Positions 9,715 to 20,568 of a DNA stretch of 64,000 nucleotides are shown one piece after another. Location of the stretch: the NCBI GenBank assembly GCA_947069175.1, contig CAMTDV010000015.1:25312249-25376248 (forward strand), read 5' to 3'. Each line of letters opens with the position of its first letter. Position 1 is the first letter of the stretch. The notes beneath the pieces were generated by a model. That model was not told the DNA's origin and ran no database searches. It saw only the letters and a list, made by a program, of their open reading frames with translations. The translations under genes and the position numbers were made by a program. Source of the DNA: Scalesia atractyloides. Taxonomy: Eukaryota; Streptophyta; Magnoliopsida; Asterales; Asteraceae.

Positions 9715-10126
9715 GGAGTAACAAACTAAAACCGAACAACAAATTTATGAAAACCTGTGAACTCACTCATCTTTGATGTTGACACTTGTTTCTTTACATG
9801 TTTCTCAGGACGCTAGGAGCTCTAGGTGCACGCACACGCATTGAACAAGACATCATTATAGAGTCTCATTTATTAATATTGTTTTGGGATTTTTCATTTG
9901 TTTTGGCGTTTGTGTTGGCGCCGCATCACTACTTATTTATGCTTCCGCTCAAACTTTAAAAACTGATACTCATGCTAAATATTGGTAATCTAAAATTTAC
10001 AACAGATGATTTTGGAAAACGTATTATCAAATCATATAGAGTCGTTCGACGTACTAGTGTCTTAGATTCTGGTTTGTTCACACGTCTCGCGGTAGAACTC
10101 CGCAAGTGGAAATTGAGGGTGTGACA

Positions 10127-10389
10127 ATCATTGTACCTTTGCTGACCCAAACTGGCCCGATTATGACCTCTTTGAGTAAACTGTTGCGGTGGAGGCACAA
10201 AATCACTATACTCATCACATCCAAGCTGGTCATAATATCGATCCTCTTCATCTATATTATATCTGGCATATCGGTTTTGAAGCAGTAACTATCTGTTTGA
10301 AAGCTCATTTGTTGTTGCACTGGTTGGTTGTGTTGTGAGAATTCAGCATCCTGAAATTCATTAAACTCGGGCTGATAAGCTCTATCCAT
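10127..10389 (-). pseudogene. gag N-terminus of a Tat/Athila-like element, truncated by element A
   Basis: On the minus strand an ATG at 10389 opens MDRAYQPEFNEFQDAEFSQH. After one frameshift (around 10254-10262) the reading continues as DEEDRYYDQLGCDEYSDFV and PPPQQFTQRGHNRAS up to the element A LTR. It lies downstream (minus direction) of a tRNA-Asp type primer site, as gag does in Athila/Tat elements. The remainder of that element is left of the window. Confidence 0.55.
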
Positions 10390-10530
10390 GATTCGAAGAC
10401 CTGCACAAGCACAAACAAAACACCCGAGCGTAATATCGAACTAACAAAAAAAATATAACGAAATTTTTTTTTGGTTTTTTAGATTTTTTTTAGAAAGAAA
10501 GAACAACTAAATAACTAACGCGCACTAATT

Positions 10531-10547
10531 CCCCGGAAACGGTGCCA
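10531..10547 (-). other. degraded primer binding site of the Tat/Athila-like element
   Basis: Read on the minus strand this is TGGCACCGTTTCCGGGG, two differences from the usual Athila/Tat/Ogre site TGGCGCCGTTGCCGGGG. It is placed three bases from the likely LTR end at 10551. Confidence 0.65.
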
Positions 10548-10550
10548 TTT

Positions 10551-11730
10551 TGATCGATGTCGTAAGGTCGGTCAAAAATATGCTTAAAAAGTGTCCTAAT
10601 CACCTTTACTAGTAAAGAGCAAGTAGGGTGTCGAATCCACGGGGAATCAGTGGAAAGTATGAAAGCTTGTTGTTTTAATTATCATCTACGTCTAAACTAA
10701 TTGTTTTTTGTAGTTTGAGAATGATTGTGAAAGCAAATGTAAATTGTGGTTGTAAACAGTTATGAGAAAAAGGACCAATCTCCGGGTTTTCGGGTTGTGC
10801 AGAAAATCGGGTTACCTAATTACTAGCAATTGGAAATCACAGAGACATGACTTGTTAAACTACTTGTTTGATATATAACTAACAGATAATATATTTGATT
10901 CCAACGATCCACGATCGAAACCAAAAGATTGATGCAACTGAATAGTAACCTATTTAATTACCAATCTTAGATTTCACAAATACAATCAAATCCAATGGTT
11001 AAAGGTTGATGAACAATGACAACTTAGAATTTAATCCCAATTGTTGATGTCAAAACCAAATAACTGATGAACAAGTGTGTATACGATAATCTAATAATTG
11101 TTTAATCAAGAACAAGTAAACATAAAGATAAACTAACCAAATGATTAGACAAATCTCAATCCGGAATTATGTAAATGCAAGTTAACCCGTTTCCTAACAC
11201 AAACCCTAGTCCCGGAGGTGATCACAGGTGGTTTAGCCGCTCATGTTCTTGATTTGATCTTCAACCTTGATGAGGAATTGCATGATTGATGATTGGATTG
11301 AGGTTAGGAACTCTAAAATTTGTCCTTGGGAAGTGGAAAATGGCTAGGGTTAAAGATATTTTCGTTTGGGGAATGTTTGGGCTTAAATATGGTGGAAAAA
11401 CATGAAATTCGCGAGTCAGATCTGAGTTGGGCGCAAGGTTGCGCCCCCCATGCACAAGGTTGCGCCTCTGATTGTTTCCATCTTGCGCCAGAACTGACAT
11501 AAAGTTGTGCTAAGCTGGTTCCTTCTTGCGCCAATCACTGTTTCTTTCCCTTTTTCGCATGTTTCAACTCCAAACTTGTGTGTAAACTTCTAACCTTCAT
11601 AAATCCTCCCGAAAACCTCCGTTTTAGCTTCAAAAACCATCCGTTAAGCTTCGGGTACCTACAAATCAAAACACGCTCAAAGTAACCATGTTTATGATAA
11701 TAAACACTTAAAACCTTATAGTTATACATG
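10551..11730 (-). repeat. 5' LTR of the Tat/Athila-like element (far end uncertain)
   Basis: The LTR edge TG at 10551 directly borders the primer site. The segment contains the sequence GTGTCGAATCCACGGGGAA, common in LTRs of this group. It also holds several palindromic words built on GCGCAAGGTTGCGC (11427-11530). No coding frame is supported. I could not find the other LTR end, and 11730 is only where the next LTR-like piece seems to begin. Confidence 0.5.
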
Positions 11731-11734
11731 TTAA

Positions 11735-12163
11735 CATACGGTTATTTACCCTTCCATCAGCGTCGCGCGACGGCCAAGGGTGATTACCGTCGCGTGCGGC
11801 GACGGACCTAAAAGAAAGTTAATAAATGTTGTTTGTTGTTCGTCTTGACTTACGGGCTTATATAGACATGTTATAAATTTCATGTAACTAAAACATTTCA
11901 TGTTTTATTTAATGTAGGTTGCCTAGAATTATTGGATGACGATCAAGCTCGATGAAGAACCGAACACGATCAAGATTCAAGCTTCCGCTTTTCATTTCGT
12001 CGTCATGTTTTAAACGACGAATATATTTTATGATATGTTGAAGTGTCTTACTTCGTAAAATGTTTTAACAAATCCGCATTTTTCAAAGTATGTGTAATTG
12101 TAAATACACATTTTTAGGCGAAAACTATGTGAAAATCATATAATTTAAGTAAAGGTCTTACAG
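11735..12163 (+). repeat. truncated LTR end with decayed primer site
   Basis: The stretch ends GGTCTTACA at 12163 and is followed by GATTATCAGATGC, which resembles a decayed iMet primer site. It carries ATGTAG|GTTGCC near 11917, then a GATCAAG/GAAGAACCGAAC block and CTTCCGC, also seen in the minus-strand solo LTR around 51900-52040. The GC-rich part at 11760-11810 again resembles that LTR. The left boundary is a guess. Confidence 0.5.
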
Positions 12164-12171
12164 ATTATCAG

Positions 12172-12474
12172 ATGCGCATGGCCACGGCATTAGTGTTGAA
12201 TTTTCCGTTCAACTTTTCACATGTCATTTTTAACTATATGACGAAGAATACTGGTGTTGACAAGTTTCTACAGTATCCAAGATTTGTGCAAATGCTGCTT
12301 GATGATAAATTCAAGAATTTGAAGAAGGTTGATAGCGATATCTTGTATTTGCATCACATGGATGATGATACATTATTAAAGTTGAATCAGTACTTGAGGC
12401 AAGCTACAGAACCAACCTTAAAGGCAATGTTTGGTGCTATTGCAAGCATAGTTTCAACCCAGCTTTCTTCTTGA
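12172..12474 (+). pseudogene. unassigned 100-aa ORF, probably a retroelement fragment
   Basis: The open frame of 100 codons includes FNFSHVIFNYM and KFLQYPRFVQMLLDD. The first part has the feel of a domain common in retroelement-rich plant annotations, but I cannot name the family. It lies between an LTR stub and a copia remnant. No splice or promoter context supports an independent gene. Confidence 0.3.
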
Positions 12475-12589
12475 ATTGCTTCTTTCCAAGGTTCAACCTG
12501 CGAAATAAAGCAACTATAAGAAATTGTATTTTGGAGTGGAGCAACTTTTGTATAAAAAAGTGAGATCCTTATTGATCTGATTTCTCATT

Positions 12590-13720
12590 TTCACTCCAGA
12601 TTGCAGTTCTCTGATTATGTTTTTAGACGGGTGGTAAGAGTAGGTTCTTGGCATCACTTCATTGGGAACATCCACTGCACTTTCCAGATTTGTAACATTT
12701 TGCTCTGCAGCTTATCCTGAAGATTTAGCTTCATTCCCAGCACTTGATTCTCCAGCTTGATTGTTTAATAAACTTTGAATTTGTTCTGAACCTTCATCGG
12801 AACTGGATCCTCCATTATCATAGGTAGGTTCTCCATCAGAGTCTGAGTCTTATGACCGATCGAGAGAAGGGGGTAACATTGTTCACATTTGGCTTGATTA
12901 TAGGTTCATTTTGGGTGTTGCTCGGACCTGCTCCAGAATCATTTGTACCGGCTTGTGATGGTGAAATCACTAATGGTTTTTTAACATGCTCTTGATTTGA
13001 TAGTTGATGTTGTTGGAATAACAACACAAGTGCTTCTTCTGATGGTTCTTCTGGCAGATCAAATGATTTCCATAAACTCTCGTAATTGAGCAGCCAAAGA
13101 TCATCAGGTTTCTGTGTTGGCGTTGTGTATCTCTGGAAATCAACATGTTGAGCTACAATAACCTGGTTTAGGCTAGGAAGATAAACTAGCATACCCCATG
13201 AAAAATCCTTCTAACGATTTAGCACCGAATTTACCATCTGGGTCAATGACCGTGCATGGAGATCCAAATGGTTCTAGAAACTCTAAGTTAGGTTTTCTCT
13301 AGTTCAGTAACTCGAAGCATGTCTCCTTGTGAGGCTTGACCGTCAATACTCTATTCAGTGTATAACAAGCAGAGGCAACTGCTTCGCTCCAGAAACTGAT
13401 TGGTAACTTTGAGTCGGCGAGCATAGTGCGTGCTAGTTCTATGAGACTTATGTTCTTACATTCAGCTACTCCATTTTGCTGCGGAGTATAAGGGGAGTAT
13501 AAGCGGAGCATAGTGCGTGCTAGTTCTATGAGGCTTTGTTTCATACCCCATACCATTTCTTCTGTATTCCGGATAATATCCACCTCTATGATGGACATTA
13601 TTGTAAACCTTTTTAGGTTTGGAGTAGAAAGTAATGTCTTGTTTTTCAAGATCAGGGGAGTTAACTTCAACCAGCTTGAAGACTCTGTCAACTCTGTCTA
13701 ATTTAACATTCTGGATTGGG
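12590..13720 (-). pseudogene. Ty1/copia integrase and downstream linker, decayed
   Basis: On the minus strand the integrase core is recognisable by YSPYTPQQNGVAE, LIELARTMLADSKLPISFW, ACYTLNRV and a pol-type linker (GFFMGY, then a region ending near RTYSYHPSKNII). These are hallmark copia motifs around the third catalytic residue of integrase. Stops and frameshifts break it into frames 13299-13691 and 12836-13192 plus shorter bits. Inside the core LIELARTML is present twice through a small tandem duplication (13424-13450 and 13507-13533). No LTRs or RT were found. Confidence 0.85.
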
Positions 13721-13855
13721 ATTCTTCATCATTATATAGTTTATCTGATCCATTCATTTCTACATTAGGATCGTCACTTAAACTATTCTCTGATGTTGAA
13801 ATGAAGTTCTTGTGAAAATTCAAAACCTCTGTCAAGATTTAAAATTCAAAATTCT

Positions 13856-14323
13856 GGCTCCACATATATAAGATACATGATTCAGGCTCCACGTTCAAAA
13901 TTCAAACCATACTTTCAATCCCTCTCTCTGTCTCTCAAATCCAGAGATCCCATGATTCGGCCGGTTAATCTCCGATTACACATCATTGTTCCAACATTTT
14001 TGTTGCTCGATTCTTCGAAATCGTTGTAAAGAGATCTGTTTTACTAATTCCGTTTACACATCATCATTCCAACGAAGCTTCGAAATCGCCGATTAATCTC
14101 CGATTACGCATCATCGTTCTAACATCATCGTTCCAATGAAGCTTCCAATTCGTCATTTTTTTGAATGATTCCATTTTATTCAGGTACGATCATCTTTTAG
14201 GCGCTATTTATTTCATGAATTTTTCTGGCTCCACATATATAAGATACATGATTCAGGCTCCACGTTCAAAATTCAAACCATACTTTCAATCCATCTCTCT
14301 CTCAAATCCAGAGCTCCCATAAT
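13856..14323 (+). repeat. direct repeat of about 100 bp, two copies
   Basis: The sequence starting CTGGCTCCACATATATAAG is present at about 13856-13961 and again at 14225-14323. The copies differ in a few bases and in the length of a CTCTCTGT tract. Between them lies a T/C-rich stretch with repeated CATCATCGTTC-like phrases. The region borders the Helitron-like block and may be its left part. Confidence 0.7.
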
Positions 14324-14985
14324 AAGATTCATGATTATTATATGTCTATAGTTGGCCAGATTTTGTGCCTTAAAGGTGTTTGATGAAAGTCCTGAGAGAA
14401 TGCGAATGACCAAGGTAAAAATATTCTTATTTATTTTTATATTGAAATTTTCAATTTTTTCTTCTTTTTGTTTAAACTTATGAATACTGAAAATCATAGT
14501 ATTTACTATAATCAAAATCTAAAATGTGAAGGTTTATGATGGTTTTTTGTAGTTGGTGAGGCTGGTGAAGGTGGGTTTACAAGTTAAGCTTGGTAAAGAT
14601 ACCGTAAAGATGAGAAACTTTAGAACTGCCTGTTACATCACAACAACATGGATTCCGAAGTGCGATTATATGTTGTCATTTGTATATTGTAAGTTCAAAC
14701 TTTATTTTGCACATTGTTTTTTTAGATCAAGTATCATGGTTCTTTAGAGGTTAATCCAACAGTTGGTCAGTGGAATATGATAGACCTGATTTAGGGATAA
14801 TATTGTAAACTGATTAGATGCTGATAGTTTATTGATCTTCTAATACTTCCTTTATGCTGATAGTCTATATTTTTTTTCAGTTTTGGCTACATGCGATTAT
14901 TGTTTCATATATGTCTTAAGTTATTTAGATGTCACCATTTTCACTAAGAAAAATTTCGAGTTGAATCGTTGCTATTATATGCTAA

Positions 14986-14988
<3 letters not shown>

Positions 14989-15034
<46 letters not shown>
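14989..15034 (+). repeat. (TC)n microsatellite
   Basis: Uninterrupted TC dinucleotides, about 23 units. Confidence 0.95.
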
Positions 15035-15039
<5 letters not shown>

Positions 15040-16550
15040 TTAAGTTGGATGATTTAGTTTGAGAGAGCTCGGTGATTGTGATATGGAACGACCATTTTCA
15101 GCAACTTGGCTTTCAATACTTAATATATCCTTATGTGAAAATGTTATCTCCTTTTTTTGAAGTAACATGTCATTTGTATATTGTAAGTTCAAACTTTATT
15201 TTGCACATTATTTTTTTAGATCAAGTATCATGGTTCTTTAGAGGTTAATCCAACAGTTGGTCAATGGAATATGATAGACCTGATTTAGGGATAATATTGG
15301 AAAATGATGCTGATAGTTTATTGATCTTCTAATACTTCCTTTGTGCTGATAATCTATATTTTTTGGCTACGCATGTATTGGTTCTTTGTATTTTTAATTT
15401 GTTTAAGTTAATTGATTATTTTAATTTATTGATGTTAGAAGTGAATATTTGAAAGTTTGATCGTTATGTTATTGATTTTGTAGGATGGTGGGAACTTTAG
15501 CAATGTCCAAACATTGATCGGAGCATGCCGCTTAAAACAAAGCACAAGGAGAGTAAAGTTACCGATCAGTCTGTTGATGAAAACTTTAGCGAGCGCAGAG
15601 TTCATCGTGTTGGTTATTTATCGATTCAGATTTTATTCTCGGTACTCTTTGTGGTTTAATGGTTTGATATATATATATATATATCTACTTTGTGGTTTTA
15701 TTAGTGTTTGGAGATTATGGTTGTTTATGAGTTGTTTTGGTTGTATAATAGATAAGAAGGATGAGATGTCGGCGATTAGCTCGAAGAAGTTTCTCTCGAT
15801 TATTGAATAAGTGGATGGAATGCAACATCTAGGTATGTTTTTATAAGCTTCTTCAGGATTATTTGTTTTATAAGTCAATTAGAAGTAGGCTATTTATTGA
15901 TGATTCTATACTCAGTTTAGCTTTTTGGTGGTTTTAGGCTGACATAAATTGGAGAAGCAAGAGTCAACAACTCTTTGAGGTCTGTTATGCAAATATTGTA
16001 AGTCTATATTTTTTCAGTTTTCGGCTACGTATGTATTGGTTCTTTGTATTTTTATAATTTGTTTGAGTTAATTGATTATTCTAATTTATTGACGTTAGAT
16101 GTGAATGTTTGAAAGTTTGATCGTTATGTTATTGATTTTGTAGGATGATGGGAACTTTAGCAATGTCCAAACGTTGACCAGAGCATGCCGCTTAAATCGG
16201 AGCACAAGGAGAGTGAAATTACCGATCAGTACGTTCATGAAAACCTTAGCGACAGTTTTTCGTGTTGGTTATTTATCGATTCAAAACTTTATTCGCGGTA
16301 CTTTTTGTTGTTTAATGGTTTGATGAACGTATATTTTATTGAATATTTATAGAATTATAACTATTTTGAGCTTAATTTTTTATTTAATCATTTAACTTGC
16401 ATAATATTGATGGTTTCAAGTTCATATTGGTGTTGCAATAGTTGGATTACTTAGAACCTTAGAGCTGCAAGCAAAGGAAGTATGGAACTATATTCTTGGT
16501 AAATTTCAGTTTAATCATTATCAACCTATATTTTGAATATTTATACCATT

Positions 16551-16554
<4 letters not shown>

Positions 16555-16599
<45 letters not shown>
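16555..16599 (+). repeat. (AT)n microsatellite
   Basis: Uninterrupted AT dinucleotides, about 22 units, inside the Helitron-like block. Confidence 0.95.
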
Positions 16600-16600
<1 letters not shown>

Positions 16601-17486
16601 CGTCGACTTCGGAAACGAGTTGTAAAAATATAAATATATATATATATAGCATCGACTTCAGTTTAATCATTATCAACCTATATTTTGAATATTTTATACC
16701 ATTTTGAATATATATAATCTCTTTAAAGTATATTTTTATGTATCTGTTATTAACAATATAGTTACTTACGGCTTTTCTGGTTGCCTGGTGTTGTTTGGAC
16801 CATGCAGAATAACAAGTATAACGATGATGCTCTTGTGAACGTTGAATTTGGCATGCTAGTGAGAGAGCAATTCACTTCTATTGATGTTCGAGTTCTTCCA
16901 CCACCACCAGTAAATTCACACTTTTATCTCCTTTTTTTGAAGTAACATGTCATTTGTATATTGTAAGTTCAAATTTATTTTGCACGTTATTTTTTTAGGT
17001 CAAGTATCATGGTTCTTTAGAGGTTAATCCAACAGTTGGTCAGTGGAATATGATAGACTTGATTTAGGGATAATATTGGAAACAGATGCTGATAGTTTAT
17101 CGATCTTCTAATACTTCCTTTATGCAGAATTTGTTTCGTATCACTTAATTTTGTCAATGATTAGCTCGAAGAAGTTTCTCTTGATTATTGATTAAGTGGA
17201 TGGAATGCGTCATCTAGGTATGTTTTTTATAAGCTTCTTCAGGATTATGTGTTTTATAAGTCAATTATTGATGATTCTATACTTTGTTTACCTTTTTCGT
17301 GTTTTAGGCTGACATAAATTGGACAAGCAAGAGTCAACAACTCTATCAAGTAATTTTTAATATGTTTGTTTTAATTTCTGATTGAGAGCCAGCAAAACGT
17401 GAATAGAACGGTGTAGAAGTCAGCAATTAAATTTTATAAAAATAAAGAAAGATTAAATACTCAAATTTAAGAATATGCATAAAATA

Positions 17487-17835
17487 TTACACGCAGGGGT
17501 TAACACTTCCAAGGATTTCGACGACTCTTGCTTTCTTCCACGCAATTTCATTCATTCTTTTGTTTTGCAGATCGGATAGCTTGTCGCATATCTTCTGATC
17601 CTGTTTCAGGAGTTCTGTGATAAAGTCTTCGGCATTGTTTTTAAACTCTGATGGAGGAGAGTGTAGGAGCTCATCAAGTAATCCGATGTTCCAGGTTTGC
17701 TTGTAATTGTTTTCGTTGATGATGCTGATTTTTCTGTTTAGTTCTTTATCTGCTCTCTTTTCTTTGAGCGACCATAGTGAGAATTTAGTTTAACAGCGCT
17801 GGTGTCTGCCAGTAGTAGAAGCTTCGGTTTGCCAT
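17487..17835 (-). pseudogene. small unassigned gene with own TATA box, apparently frameshifted
   Basis: On the minus strand a TATAAAAG (17938-17931) precedes an ATG at 17835 by about 100 bp. The first frame, MANRSFYYWQTPALLN, ends at 17785. A second, overlapping frame is open for about 100 codons to a stop at 17489-17487, including KQTWNIGLLDELLHSPP, KQDQKICDKLSDLQNK and AWKKARVVEILG. It is Lys/Glu/Asn-rich and probably helical. One indel would join the two. I do not recognise the protein. It may be a gene fragment captured by the Helitron-like block or a lineage-specific small gene. Confidence 0.4.
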
Positions 17836-17930
17836 CTAGAGTATTGTTGGTGGTGCTGATGTTGGTTTGTTTTTTGAGTAACAGTTTTTTAAAACAGAAC
17901 TGGTGATGTTTTCAGTTAATAACCATCAGC

Positions 17931-17938
17931 CTTTTATA
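17931..17938 (-). promoter_or_regulatory. TATA box for the minus-strand small ORF
   Basis: TATAAAAG on the minus strand, with the first ATG about 95 bp downstream. It is arranged back to back with the TATA-like site at 18246. Confidence 0.45.
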
Positions 17939-18245
17939 GTGTTTAAAATGGGTGTTATGGTAAATGAAGAGGTTATTTGTAATTATGATAACCTGTTTTT
18001 TTAAGGTTTAAAAACTGTTGTCCTTTGGGTTTCCAACATTAATAATTTTATTAGCTTTCCCATGCAAAATTCTTTTTGAAAGATTTTACATTAAATGCAT
18101 GTTGTTTTTAAAACATAAATGTACATGTTTATATTAAATGCACATGTTTTCCCTCCTACATTATTAAATGTACAGAGAATTTAAATATAGGTTTTTATTT
18201 AATGCTTGCATCTAAAACTAGCCTTTGGGCTGTTAGATATTTCAC

Positions 18246-18253
18246 TATATAAT
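18246..18253 (+). promoter_or_regulatory. TATA-like site for the plus-strand small ORF
   Basis: TATATAAT in CACTATATAATATC lies about 90 bp before an open frame starting near 18333. With the opposite TATA box at 17931-17938 it bounds a roughly 310-bp intervening segment that could serve as a shared bidirectional promoter. Confidence 0.35.
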
Positions 18254-18332
18254 ATCATTGCCAATTCACCTGCTTTCTATCACGTTTTACTACCAACATA
18301 CCTTTCTTTCAGTTCTGATGTGAGTAATAACA

Positions 18333-18660
18333 TTAAAGGACATCATACAATGCTGCACAATCTGATGAATTAAAGCAACGCTTTATCAAGCAAGCTGAGG
18401 AGCAAGTGTATGCGGATAGGGCTACTCTTCAAGAGCTAAAGAGGTGCTTTGATGGACTGCACCTTGGCTTGTTCACGAGAGACCAGGTTTCCAGAAACCT
18501 GATGGCGATGCCTTCGACTTCCGTTCATGACCTGTGTGTCGTCAGTAATATAGAGTGCGGTGATAGAGATGTGGAGTTCATGGCAAAGCTCAAGGATATA
18601 CATCAAGATGTTGAGCACTCGATGGAATTGAAGCTAAATTTTCTTAATTCTTGCTGTTAG
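18333..18660 (+). pseudogene. unassigned ORF of about 108 codons, no clear start codon
   Basis: The frame is open from about 18333 to the TAG at 18658-18660 but has no upstream ATG before GTG 18406. The protein includes DELKQRFIKQAEEQVY, RATLQELKRCFDGLHLGLF and VVSNIECGDRDVEFMAKL. It is helical and charged, with no recognised domain. It is followed about 280 bp later by another exon-like segment (18940-19022). It may be a captured exon. Confidence 0.35.
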
Positions 18661-18939
18661 ATTTTTAAATTTCTGATTGTTATTGTTAGATTTGAAATTC
18701 TCTTAGTTCAGTACTCGATGTAATTGTTGTTGTTTTAATGCCATACATTCTAATCGTATTAATCTTTCTTGTCACATTATAATAAATATTTATTTTACCA
18801 AGCATAAATATTATTAAATTGTTTCTGAATTTGATTTACTTTCTAAATATTGATATATATAGAATCTGAGGATTGCATATTGATATTGATATTGATGTTA
18901 AATTGGTTCTGAATTTGATTTACTTTTTATGTGATTGCA

Positions 18940-19875
18940 GGAGGCATTAAAACGAGCACGTGATCAAGAGAGGGAGAATAGAGCTGCTGCTGTGGAGAGA
19001 AGATTAGAGTTATTGGATTGGTAAGCTATGATAACCCTCGAACTCTCAATTGCATTTCTGTATCAAAATGTTCTTTGGGAAATTTGATGATTTATAATAT
19101 ACACTTGCTATTTTATTATATAGAGTTTGGTGTTCCATCTTGGAAGTAATTATAGAGCTATATTTGCCTTAACACATGAAGTTTATATAAAAATAATTGT
19201 ATTGAAGGAGGGGTATAACGGTCATACTATAGTATTGTTAGTGGAATGGTTAACAAGAAACATAACTAACAGTAGTTAAATTTGTAAGCAACTGGTAACT
19301 AAAGTCTCTTTTTAATGTTTATTGTAGGATGTTTGTTGAAAATGATGAGATGTTTTGGTTTTTGTTTGTGTTAGATGAAGCTTGCTTAGAGATCAGAAAG
19401 AATAAAGTCAGTTGACTTGCATCCACCGTAACCATGGTGATACAGTTCTTAAGGTTTAATGTGTATTGAAAGGTTAATGAATCAAGGTTCTTTTTCTTTT
19501 TGTTTTTGTTTTAACATTTATGTTATGTTCAATTTGTATTATTTCAGGAGGCAAAGAATGTTTGGATTTTTTGTACATTCTTAAGTACAAGTAGGGAATC
19601 GATTAGGTAAGTTTCTGCTGCTTTTCGTTTCCTCTACTTGAGTTTTGTACATTCTTAAGTACAAGTAGGGAATCGATTAGGTAAGTTTCTACTGCTTTTC
19701 GTTTCCTCTACTTGAGTTTATGTGCAGATTTGGTTGAGTTAATTATTTTTTTTTTGTTACTTGAAGTATGGAGAAACCAGCCGTTGCTGCTGATTAAGGA
19801 ATTTAAATGTAGATTTTAGAGGGAGAAGAGAGCTATTGTTGCAGAGAGGAGATTAGAGTTATTGGATCGGTAAGC
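18940..19875 (+). repeat. exon-like segment present twice
   Basis: At 18940-19022 a segment after an AG acceptor can encode ALKRARDQERENRAAAVERR and LELLD before a GTAAGC donor. A diverged copy at about 19820-19872 keeps RRELLLQR-like and RLELLD coding and the same donor context. The parent gene is unknown. The arrangement fits partial gene capture followed by duplication inside a Helitron. Confidence 0.4.
19573..19720 (+). repeat. 74-bp tandem duplication
   Basis: The units 19573-19646 and 19647-19720 differ at about one position (TCTGCTGC versus TCTACTGC). Confidence 0.9.
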
Positions 19876-20539
19876 TATGATAAACCTTGAGCTCTCAATT
19901 GCATTTCTGTTCTCATGTTTTTTTTTTTGTGAGCGGGAGTCTAACTTTTGCAGGTGCAGGTCATGTAATGATGTTTTGACTAATTCGAATATTGAGGATT
20001 GAATGTATAACCAGCTGGATGTTACCGGTAGTCTTTTAAATATTGTACTCTATATAAAGTATACAATTAAAGTTATATATAATATGTTTATATGAATTGT
20101 TTTAGAAGGTTGATAAATTTGAATAATGCTTGGAAACATATCTTTTTAACATATTAGAGATATATCTATTTAATCAGTTATATATCTTTTTAATTTGGTT
20201 TTGTTTATTCTTGGTTAGATAAGGAAATGATGGAAAATGAGGTGTAGGAGCATGTTAAGATGATTACAAAACAAGTGAATATTAGACACACTTTGATGTA
20301 AATATGATATGTATTGTTTTTGTTAGTTATTTTAAATGATTTTTGATGACATATTATGTCATGGTGTCAAGTTTAGTGTAAATATGATATATATTGTTTC
20401 GGTTTTTGATGACATGTTATGTCATGGTGTTTCGTTGTTTAATAAAATTTGGTATGTAAAATGTGGTGTGCATGGTTTTCTAAAATGTATAATGATTCGT
20501 TGTTGATAAAATGTGTTATGTAAATTTTCTAAACACCGC

Positions 20540-20568
20540 CCCGTGTCAGCACACGGGTTCACCACTAG
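20540..20568 (+). other. Helitron 3' terminus 1 (hairpin plus CTAG)
   Basis: The 7-bp stem CCCGTGT/ACACGGG with loop CAGC is followed by TTCACCA and the terminal CTAG. The next base is T, as expected for insertion between A and T. Confidence 0.8.

Larger units (their letters stand above)
1..10126 (+). mobile_element. Ty3/Gypsy chromovirus (element A), 5' LTR cut by window edge
   Basis: This is one LTR retrotransposon in the plus direction: end of the 5' LTR (1-1019), primer site (1023-1035), ORF before gag (1229-1858), gag (from 2117), NC-PR-RT-RH-INT-chromodomain (to 6785), tract region (6785-7047) and complete 3' LTR (7048-10126). Domain order PR-RT-RH-INT and the C-terminal chromodomain-like segment place it among chromoviruses, probably the Tekay clade. 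The visible 1019 bp of 5' LTR differ from the same part of the 3' LTR by one inserted base that I could find, so the insertion looks recent. The bases after the 3' LTR (ATCAT, 10127-10131) should be the TSD, but its partner lies outside the window. Assuming equal LTRs the whole element would be about 12 kb. Confidence 0.93.
7048..10126 (+). repeat. 3' LTR of element A (3079 bp)
   Basis: The LTR starts TGTGATATCCCGGG and ends GGGTGTGACA. The right part matches 1-1019. A TATA box lies at 7537-7545, followed by a C-rich likely leader. The rest is long, AT-rich and non-coding until the hairpin array (9554-9714) and an acceptor-like pyrimidine-AG at 9808. A 2900-bp relative is at 40493-43392. Short ORFs inside are chance frames. 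Confidence 0.93.
14330..20568 (+). mobile_element. Helitron-like block 1 (3' end certain, 5' end not found)
   Basis: The block ends in the hallmark Helitron 3' terminus: stem CCCGTGT/ACACGGG (20540-20557), 7 bp spacer, then CTAG (20565-20568) followed by T. Upstream, several segments recur. One of about 125 bp is at 14678-14810, 15170-15298 and 16951-17080. One including GATTTTGTAGGATG(G/A)TGGG is at 15458 and 16118. One including AGCTCGAAGAAGTTTCTCT is at 15773 and 17163. An exon-like piece is at 18940 and 19815. No Rep/helicase coding was seen, so it is probably non-autonomous. The 5' TC end could lie anywhere left of 14330. Confidence 0.6.
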
